6,186 nt of DNA from contig JASHVH010000278.1 of assembly GCA_030039575.1 (NCBI GenBank), positions 1-6,186 on the forward strand, read 5' to 3'. Below are positions 1 through 4,597 of this stretch, piece after piece (within the stretch, counting starts at the first letter, position 1; every line of letters starts with the position of its first letter). Both the position numbers and the translations under genes were made by a program. The notes below the pieces were generated by a model. It saw only the letters and a list, made by a program, of their open reading frames with translations, searched no databases and had not been told where the DNA came from. The stretch comes from Acidimicrobiales bacterium (GTDB taxonomy: Bacteria > Actinomycetota > Acidimicrobiia > Acidimicrobiales > Palsa-688).

Positions 1-735
1 GCCAGCAAAGCGCGTCCTGGTCATGTCCGAGCAGTACCCGTCGAACTTGGCCCCAAAGTCGATGGTGACCAGCTCTCCCGGGCCAACCGGGCGCGAGGTC
101 GGGCGGTGGTGCGGCTCAGCGCCGTTCGGCCCAGCGGCAACGATGGTCGCGAAGGCCGGGCCCTCGGCCCCCAGCCGGCGCATTTCCCCGTCGAGGGCGA
201 TAGCGACCTCAACTTCTGTGGGCCGCTCGGCCAGCATCCCCTTCACGTTCGTCAGCGCTTTGTCAGCGATAGCGGCGGCGGCCGCGATGCGCGCCACCTC
301 GCCCGCGTCTTTGCGCTCCCGCAGGTCTTCCACCAGGTGGCTGGTGGCGACGAGCTCGGTGCCCTCAGCCCAGCTCTCCGACCAGCTGCGTTGCTTGGCC
401 CAGGTGATGTGCTCTGCTTCGAGGCCCAGCCTTCTCACTCCCTTTACCAGCCCGCTCAGATAGGCCGGCTGTTCGTGCGACCTCAGCGCCACCACCCGAG
501 CTGTGGCCCCTACCGCGGCCAGTTCCCTTTCCGCTTGGGTTTCATAGCGACCGTCTGTAACCAGGACAAAGGCGTCCTCTCGGACCATGAGCAAGCCGGC
601 ACTGCCACTGAACCCCGTGAGGTAACGGATGTTCGTCAGGTTGGAAACAAGGAGCGCATCGCAGCCGGCCTCGACCAGAAGTTCCCGCACCCGGCTGACG
701 CGTCCGGCCAGGTCCATCACGGCCAGGTCCATCAT
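1..735 (-). CDS. pepP: Xaa-Pro aminopeptidase (M24 family), C-terminus beyond the left edge
   Basis: Cytoplasmic metallopeptidase predicted to remove the N-terminal residue in front of proline. The window holds 245 codons. Residues about 12-145 form a creatinase-type N-terminal domain with RYLTGFSGSAG and LVTDGRYETQAE. From about 150 the pita-bread M24 domain begins, with TIVAAGPNGAEPHHRPT and IDFGAKFDGYCSDMTRTR. The two metal-binding aspartates are D226 and D237, 11 residues apart as in the family, and H209 matches the substrate-binding histidine 17 residues before the first. The other ligands (His, Glu, Glu) lie off the edge; family members are usually near 360 residues. The start is uncertain: in-frame ATG codons at 735, 732 and 717 and a GTG at 720 sit inside a 15-bp tandem repeat, and none has a clear Shine-Dalgarno. 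Its strand matches aroQ, so efp and nusB would be expected downstream, outside the window. The family call is secure; pepP versus pepQ naming is less so. Confidence 0.95.
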   Translation of the reverse strand, partial: MMDLAVMDLAGRVSRVRELLVEAGCDALLVSNLTNIRYLTGFSGSAGLLMVREDAFVLVTDGRYETQAERELAAVGATARVVALRSHEQPAYLSGLVKGVRRLGLEAEHITWAKQRSWSESWAEGTELVATSHLVEDLRERKDAGEVARIAAAAAIADKALTNVKGMLAERPTEVEVAIALDGEMRRLGAEGPAFATIVAAGPNGAEPHHRPTSRPVGPGELVTIDFGAKFDGYCSDMTRTRFAG

Positions 736-765
736 GGCAGTCCGGTGGCGGGCAGTCCCACGGGC
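706..765 (-). repeat. Run of four 15-bp tandem units over the pepP start
   Basis: On the plus strand, GGCCAGGTCCATCAC (706-720) is followed directly by GGCCAGGTCCATCAT (721-735), a 14 of 15 match. The next two 15-bp blocks (736-750 and 751-765) both begin GGCAGTCC. Read on the minus strand, all four blocks end in GGACTGCC or GGACCTGGCC. The inner two encode MMDLA and VMDLA at the peptidase N-terminus, so the duplication multiplies its possible start codons. The outer two lie in the spacer toward purU. Confidence 0.85.
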
Positions 766-814
766 AAGGAGCCTGTCGAACCTGCGCTCACCTCGCCATC
801 GTGGCACGCTGGTG

Positions 815-844
815 CCGGTATGAGCCAGACCGGTATGAGCCAGA
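815..844 (+). repeat. Perfect 15-bp tandem duplication containing the purU start codon
   Basis: CCGGTATGAGCCAGA occurs at 815-829 and again, with no gap or mismatch, at 830-844. Each copy supplies an in-frame ATG followed by AGC CAG, giving the protein start MSQTGMSQSD. The identity stops exactly at the unit edges, as expected for a recent slippage duplication. A small inverted repeat, GGCAC-GCTG-GTGCC (803-816), lies just upstream, where a ribosome binding site would normally be. Confidence 0.9.
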
Positions 845-1719
845 GCGACCCCGCCTCACCCACCCAGCCGCGGCCGACGGCACGTTTGCTCCTTTCGGCC
901 CGAGACCGCCCCGGCCTGGTGGCAGCCATCGCCAATTTCATATACAGCAACGGCGGTGACGTGACGCAAGCCGACCAGCACACAGACGAAGAGGAGGGGA
1001 TGTTCTTCCAGCGTGTCGAGTTCCGCCTCGACGAGTTCGAGCTGTCGCGCGATGAGCTGCGAGCCGCTCTGGCCGATATCACCAATAGCCTCAATATGAA
1101 CTGCAGCGTCCGTTACTCCGATGAAGAGCGACGAGTCGCCGTGCTCGTCTCGCGTCAATCGCACTGCCTGGTAGACCTGTTAGGCCGATGGCACGCCAAC
1201 GAGCTGCCCGGCAAGCCGGTCGTGGTCGTCTCCAACCATCCCGACCACGCCGAACTCGTCGGCCATTTCGGCCTCCCGTTCCACTACCTGCCGGTCACCA
1301 GCGAGACCCGCCAGGCCCAGGAGGCGGCCCTCCTGGAGGTGCTGAGCGAGGCCGGCGTGGAACTCGTCGTGTTGGCCCGCTATATGCAAATCCTTACGGC
1401 CCAAGTCATCGACGCCTACAAGTACCGGGTGATCAACATCCACCACTCGTTCCTGCCGGCGTTCTCGGGGGGGCGGCCCTACCACCAGGCGCACGCCCGA
1501 GGGGTGAAGCTCATAGGCGCCACCGCTCATTACGCGACGGTCGACCTCGACGAGGGACCGATCATCGAGCAGGACACCGCCCGCGTTTCCCACCGTGACG
1601 GCCTGGACGACCTCGAACGCACCGGCAGGGACCTGGAGACCGTCGTCCTGGCCCGGGCCGTCCGCCTCCACTTGTTGGACCGGGTGCTCGTTTACGGCCG
1701 CAAAACGGTGGTTTTCTAG
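820..1719 (+). CDS. purU: Formyltetrahydrofolate deformylase
   Basis: Predicted to hydrolyse 10-formyltetrahydrofolate to formate and tetrahydrofolate in the cytoplasm, balancing one-carbon pools and feeding formate to PurT where that enzyme exists. The 299 residues compare with about 280-290 in the family. An ACT-type regulatory domain covers about 22-95 (ARDRPGLVAAIANFIYSNGG). The formyltransferase-fold domain follows, with VINIHHSFLPAF and GATAHYATVDLDEGPIIEQD. The catalytic triad is intact: N206, H208 and D244. The start is one of two ATGs 15 bp apart (820 or 835) in a perfect tandem duplication. There is no stop upstream in this frame until well inside the opposing peptidase gene, but similarity begins only near residue 20, so 820 or 835 is the sensible choice. 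No Shine-Dalgarno precedes either, so leaderless translation is possible. It is divergent from pepP (84-bp spacer) and convergent with the oxidoreductase gene, stops 11 bp apart. Confidence 0.97.
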   Translation: MSQTGMSQSDPASPTQPRPTARLLLSARDRPGLVAAIANFIYSNGGDVTQADQHTDEEEGMFFQRVEFRLDEFELSRDELRAALADITNSLNMNCSVRYSDEERRVAVLVSRQSHCLVDLLGRWHANELPGKPVVVVSNHPDHAELVGHFGLPFHYLPVTSETRQAQEAALLEVLSEAGVELVVLARYMQILTAQVIDAYKYRVINIHHSFLPAFSGGRPYHQAHARGVKLIGATAHYATVDLDEGPIIEQDTARVSHRDGLDDLERTGRDLETVVLARAVRLHLLDRVLVYGRKTVVF

Positions 1720-1739
1720 GAGCCGGTTTTCTAGGGGCC
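1710..1739. repeat. Near-perfect 15-bp tandem duplication carrying two opposing stop codons
   Basis: GGTTTTCTAGGAGCC (1710-1724) is followed by GGTTTTCTAGGGGCC (1725-1739), 14 of 15 identical. In the first copy TAG (1717-1719) ends purU. In the second copy CTA (1731-1733), read on the minus strand, is the TAG that ends the Gfo/Idh oxidoreductase gene. No convincing bidirectional terminator is visible in the 11-bp gap; AAAAC-GGTG-GTTTT (1702-1715) could form only a weak 5-bp stem. Confidence 0.85.
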
Positions 1740-2723
1740 CCACCCGGCCGCGGAGTAGACGTCGAGGACGAACTTGAGGGCCCTGTAACCGTCCTCGCCG
1801 GTGACTGACGGCTGTCGCCCGAGAGAGATGGCGGAAATTATGTCGGCCAGCTGCGCCCGGTGCCCGTCGGGCATCGTCAAGGCGGCGACGTCTTCGTCCA
1901 TAACCCCGGCGGCCTCTTCCTCCAGCTGGAGGGCCACAATTTCCCCGTCCTCGAGCACCACCGTCCCGCCAGTCCCGCTCATGCGCAGGACACACTTATA
2001 GCCGGGATAGGCACAGGTGGTCACCTCCAGCACCCCGACGGCACCGCTGCCGAAACGCAGCAACGCCAGGGCTACGTCCTCCACTTCGATGTCGTGGGCT
2101 ACGGCGGCACACGTCGCCGCCAGCACCTCTGGCTGGCCGCACAGCCAGCAGACCAGGTCGGCGTAGTGCACCCCTTGGTTCATGAAGGCACCGCCGCCAT
2201 CGAGCGCCCACGTCCCCCGCCAACCGGCGCTCTTGTAATAGGCCTCGCTCCTGTACCACGGCACACTGGCCGAGACCTCCACCAGCCGGCCCAACCGCCC
2301 TTCGTCGAGGAGGGCTTTGGCCCGCCGCACGCCCGGGTGGTAGCGCTGCTGGGAAATGACGGTCAGGCTGACCCCGGCGGCCTCTGCCCCTTCGATAAGC
2401 GCCCGGGCCGCCCCTAAAGAGATGTCGATCGGCTTCTCGACCACGACATGGCGGCCCGCTTTAGCTGCGGCCAAGCCGACTTCGGCGTGCAGCCCACTCG
2501 GTACGCACACGCAGACGACGTCTACGTCGGCCCTGGTCAACAGGTGCTCGAGGTTGCCCGCGTCGGCAACGGCGTACTCGGCAGCGAACTTTGCCGCCAG
2601 GTCAGCATCCACATCGGTGACGGCCACGAGGCTCCCTCCTGTGGCCCCGTCCAGGGCGGCAGCGTAGGTCTCAGCGATCACGCCGCAGCCGACGAGGCCG
2701 AAGCCAAGCGGCGCCGGGCTCAT
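1731..2723 (-). CDS. Gfo/Idh/MocA family NAD(P)-dependent oxidoreductase
   Basis: Soluble dehydrogenase of the family that oxidises or reduces sugar, cyclitol or amino-sugar hydroxyls; the substrate cannot be read from sequence. The 330-residue chain has an N-terminal Rossmann fold with GCGVIA at 12-17 and the family EKP motif at E96-K97-P98, where the lysine is catalytic. The C-terminal alpha/beta domain contains GGGAFMNQGVHYAD at 176-189, with H186 the likely second catalytic residue. The position often held by aspartate in inositol dehydrogenases is N182 here; the NQG.H form is seen in several family branches, for example WlbA-like UDP-sugar dehydrogenases. I chose the ATG at 2723 because it overlaps the upstream stop as ATGA, the usual sign of translational coupling. 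A GTG at 2741 would add six residues. No strong Shine-Dalgarno is visible, consistent with coupling. It is the second gene of a unit with the TIM-barrel isomerase. Confidence 0.93.
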   Translation of the reverse strand: MSPAPLGFGLVGCGVIAETYAAALDGATGGSLVAVTDVDADLAAKFAAEYAVADAGNLEHLLTRADVDVVCVCVPSGLHAEVGLAAAKAGRHVVVEKPIDISLGAARALIEGAEAAGVSLTVISQQRYHPGVRRAKALLDEGRLGRLVEVSASVPWYRSEAYYKSAGWRGTWALDGGGAFMNQGVHYADLVCWLCGQPEVLAATCAAVAHDIEVEDVALALLRFGSGAVGVLEVTTCAYPGYKCVLRMSGTGGTVVLEDGEIVALQLEEEAAGVMDEDVAALTMPDGHRAQLADIISAISLGRQPSVTGEDGYRALKFVLDVYSAAGWGP

Positions 2724-3529
2724 GGAAGCGTTTGCAGCCACTGGCGCAAGAGCCGCTCTTGGGGCCCGAGGGACTCCTCGGGGGGAGCCAGCTCAGGGTG
2801 CCATTTCTTTTCGAACTCCAGGGAGACCCACCCGTCGTAACCGGCCCCGGGCAGCAAGCCGACCAACTCCCTGACAGGGACCTCGCCTTCGCCGAGAGGC
2901 ACGAGCTGCCATTTGTCGTCGCCCGCCAGCCGTACCGCGTCCTTCACCTGGACGTGCCACATAAGTGGCCCGAGCGCCTCGAGCACTTCGGCGGGCCGCT
3001 CTCCCATCCGGTGCGGGTGGTGGGAGTCGTATACGGCGCCGGCGCTGCCGCCGGCAAAGGAGAGCAGCTCTGCCAGGGTGTGGGCACTGGAAAAATCGTC
3101 GTGGGTCTCGACCGCCAATCGAATGCCGTACCGGCCCGCCACCGGTGCCGCCTCGACCAGCAGGTCCCCGGCCCGCTTGAGCGCGTCCGTCCTCGCGGCG
3201 GGCTCGGGTGGGAGCTTTCCGCCGAAAAGCCGGATCAACGGCGCACCCCATTGCGCGGCGATCTCGGACAGCACGCCCAGGTCCGACAGAAAGCTCTCAC
3301 GGTCCTTCGACGTCACCTGCAGTGATGTGTCCAGAGCGGCTACGTCCACACCGGCGTCACGAAGAGCCGCCTCGGCTCGTCGCCGGCTGCTCTCACCGAG
3401 CGAGGGTGTCACCACCTCCCCGTCGAAGAGCCGTATTTCGAGGCCGTCGAAGCCGTAGGTAGCTACGGCTTCCACCGACTGCGCGAAAGTCCAATCGGGA
3501 CATGCGAGGTTGCTATAACAAAGACGCAT
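2720..3529 (-). CDS. Xylose-isomerase-like TIM-barrel protein (sugar phosphate isomerase/epimerase family)
   Basis: A 269-residue single-domain TIM barrel of the AP-endonuclease 2 / xylose isomerase-like superfamily, which uses a divalent metal to isomerise, epimerise or dehydrate sugars and cyclitols. Features in order: GFDGLEIRLFDG (26-37, E31), LAVETHDDF (138-146; E141 metal ligand, H143), AVYDSHHPHR (165-174, D168), WHVQVKD (191-197, H192 and K196) and SLEFEKKW (236-243, E238/E240). The E, D, H, E ligand set looks complete. Related enzymes include hydroxypyruvate isomerase, inosose dehydratase (IolE), inosose isomerase, 3-dehydroshikimate dehydratase (AsbF/QuiC) and C-glycoside-cleaving enzymes; I cannot choose among them. 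The ATG at 3529 has a good ribosome site, GGGGGAG, four bases upstream. It is followed by the oxidoreductase gene with a 4-bp ATGA overlap, so the two products probably share a pathway. No signal peptide is visible. Confidence 0.9.
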   Translation of the reverse strand: MRLCYSNLACPDWTFAQSVEAVATYGFDGLEIRLFDGEVVTPSLGESSRRRAEAALRDAGVDVAALDTSLQVTSKDRESFLSDLGVLSEIAAQWGAPLIRLFGGKLPPEPAARTDALKRAGDLLVEAAPVAGRYGIRLAVETHDDFSSAHTLAELLSFAGGSAGAVYDSHHPHRMGERPAEVLEALGPLMWHVQVKDAVRLAGDDKWQLVPLGEGEVPVRELVGLLPGAGYDGWVSLEFEKKWHPELAPPEESLGPQERLLRQWLQTLP

Positions 3530-3554
3530 GAGGCTCCCCCTAGCCGCACCCTAG

Positions 3555-3629
3555 GGACCGCCACAAGACTGGTGGCGGTCCGAAAGCCGTACTTTTTAGG
3601 TCCATTGGTCCTTTGTCCCGAAGCGGTCC
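3555..3629 (-). promoter_or_regulatory. Stem-loop and repeated GGTCC words in the leader of the isomerase-oxidoreductase pair
   Basis: A perfect inverted repeat, GGACCGCCAC (3555-3564) and GTGGCGGTCC (3572-3581), encloses a 7-base loop. It lies 25 bp upstream of the isomerase start codon and about 70 bp past the aroQ stop. The word GGTCC on the plus strand occurs at 3577-3581, 3599-3603, 3607-3611 and 3625-3629. The longer word GCGGTCCG is duplicated at 3575-3582 and 3623-3630. Read on the minus strand, GCGGTCC of the distal arm could pair with either copy of GGACCGC, giving two alternative hairpins. No U-run follows on the minus strand, so a standard intrinsic terminator for aroQ is not supported. 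An operator or an RNA leader switch fits as well; the function is inference. Confidence 0.5.
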
Positions 3630-3649
3630 GGTTTTTGCGGAGGCGAGAT

Positions 3650-4216
3650 TTAGCGGGTGGACCGGCCAGACCGCAACATCGCCGCTACGGCCTCGATGGC
3701 CAAGCGGTAGCCGTCACCCCCGAAGCCGGCGATCACACCGGTAGCTACGGGCCCGATAACCGAGACGTGACGCCACGCCTCCCTGCGCTTCGGGTTGCTG
3801 AGATGAAGTTCGATCACCGGGCCATCGAACGCCGCCAACGCGTCGTGCAGAGACCACGAGTAGTGGCTGAGCGCCCCGGGGTTTATGACAATGGCGGCGG
3901 CGCGGCCCCGCGCCTCATGGACCGCCTCTACGAGCGCGCCCTCGTAGTCTGACTGGACGTGTTCGAGGGCGAGGCCGTTCTCGGCGGCCACCATCGTTGC
4001 CCGGGCGACGTGGTCTGCGAGGGTGTCGCGACCGTAGACCTCCGGTTGGCGCTGCCCAAGCAAGCTCAGGTTCGGCCCCGAAAGCAGCACCACGACGGCG
4101 TCGGCCAAGCGCTCAGGTACCTCGTCCTGGCGCCGGCCGGTCCTGTCCGCGCCGGCGTCCTGGATGCCCGTGACGATAGTCAGCTCCGGGCGGGCGGGCG
4201 GTTCCTGCGGTGCCAT
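3650..4216 (-). CDS. aroQ: Type II 3-dehydroquinate dehydratase with an N-terminal extension
   Basis: Predicted to convert 3-dehydroquinate to 3-dehydroshikimate, the third step of the shikimate pathway; type II enzymes are usually cytoplasmic dodecamers. The core runs from about 41 to 182. SGPNLSLLGQRQPEVYG (46-62) holds the lid-loop arginine R56 and catalytic tyrosine Y61. VINPGALSHYS (110-120) gives N112 and H118, VIELHLSN (134-141) gives E136 and H138, and R145 follows. All expected active-site residues are present. The chain is 188 residues against about 145-150 usually; residues 1-40 precede the first core strand and are charged and Pro/Arg/Asp-rich. The start at 4216 is supported by AAAAGGAG four bases upstream, stronger than anything near the in-frame GTG codons at the core boundary. 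Alternatively the gene could serve quinate catabolism with the next two genes, but they are separated by 120 bp with a stem-loop. A shared strand with pepP favours the housekeeping role. Confidence 0.95.
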   Translation of the reverse strand: MAPQEPPARPELTIVTGIQDAGADRTGRRQDEVPERLADAVVVLLSGPNLSLLGQRQPEVYGRDTLADHVARATMVAAENGLALEHVQSDYEGALVEAVHEARGRAAAIVINPGALSHYSWSLHDALAAFDGPVIELHLSNPKRREAWRHVSVIGPVATGVIAGFGGDGYRLAIEAVAAMLRSGRSTR

Positions 4217-4594
4217 GTAACTCCTTTTGTGCCGGCACGAGCGCACAATGTCAGTGCCGCCGAAGCTTACTAAAGATGGCCCGGTCGCCGTCCCTGCTCG
4301 AACTGCGCCTGGGCCGTTTGCTTCCGATCGGCGCCGGCTCCCAAGCGCAGGCCTTGCTACCAGCGCCGGCGGTGGCTCGCGCTCAAGTGCGTCTTGTCCC
4401 AAGCCGACTACAAGCACGAGGTAAACCCAAGGACCAAGGGACAGCCCGTAGCCGGCCCGCCTACCCACGACAACCACCGCGCACCGGTGTGCCCGGGCCA
4501 AGTGTGCGGGCCCTGACCGATTTAGTAAAAACGCAGATCTTCAGTGAAAGCCGGATCCCAAGTAACCCAGATCTCAAGTGATGGAGTAGGTCAA
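4217..4594. promoter_or_regulatory. Divergent intergenic region between aroQ and the coiled-coil gene
   Basis: These 378 bases separate two divergent genes and show no convincing coding sequence. The aroQ reading frame stays open upstream to about 4501, but that extension is low in conserved features and the strong ribosome site is at 4221-4228. The AT-rich word TTTAGTAA occurs once facing each gene: on the minus strand at 4274-4267, about 50 bases before the aroQ start, and on the plus strand at 4521-4528, about 66 bases before the coiled-coil start. These are the best -10 candidates in an otherwise GC-rich spacer; I see no TTGACA-like -35 for either. A perfect palindrome GTGCCGGCAC (4229-4238) sits directly beside the aroQ ribosome site and could be an operator. 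Confidence 0.45.
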
Positions 4595-4597
4595 GTG
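4384..4597 (+). repeat. Scattered CAAGTG direct repeats upstream of the coiled-coil gene
   Basis: CAAGTG occurs at 4384-4389, 4499-4504, 4575-4580 and 4592-4597, with a CAAGTA at 4559-4564 and a CAGTGA at 4542-4547. The last four are spaced 17, 16 and 17 bp apart and end at the GTG start codon. TCAAGTGCGT is repeated exactly at 4383-4392 and 4591-4600. CAGATCTTCAGTGA (4534-4547) and CAGATCTCAAGTGA (4568-4581) form a longer 12 of 14 direct repeat. The set could be binding sites for a regulator, or remnants of local duplication. Confidence 0.45.

Noticed and set aside
766..771. AAGGAG on the plus strand in the pepP-purU spacer as the purU ribosome site.
   Set aside because: It is about 48 bases from the purU ATG and no in-frame start codon lies at a suitable distance.
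106..819. The purU reading frame stays open upstream to 106, suggesting a much longer fusion protein of 537 residues.
   Set aside because: This stretch lies antisense to the clearly conserved M24 peptidase, shows no domain of its own, and PurU similarity begins only near the ATG at 820.
1180..1995. A 271-codon open frame on the minus strand opposite purU.
   Set aside because: It is Arg/Gly-rich without recognisable motifs and covers the conserved PurU core; a typical shadow frame in GC-rich DNA.
1860..3325. Long plus-strand open frames (1860-2417, 2448-2840, 2732-3325) opposite the oxidoreductase and isomerase genes.
   Set aside because: The minus strand encodes two well-conserved enzymes with intact catalytic motifs; the plus-strand products have no recognisable features.
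4217..4501. Extension of aroQ upstream to 4501, giving a 283-residue protein.
   Set aside because: A strong AAAAGGAG ribosome site lies next to the ATG at 4216, and the upstream translation has no conserved feature; the region also has to hold divergent promoters.
4581..4589. Minimal ATG-GAG-TAG frame overlapping the ribosome site of the coiled-coil gene, as a regulatory uORF.
   Set aside because: A two-codon frame is expected by chance here, and its own ATG has no ribosome site.
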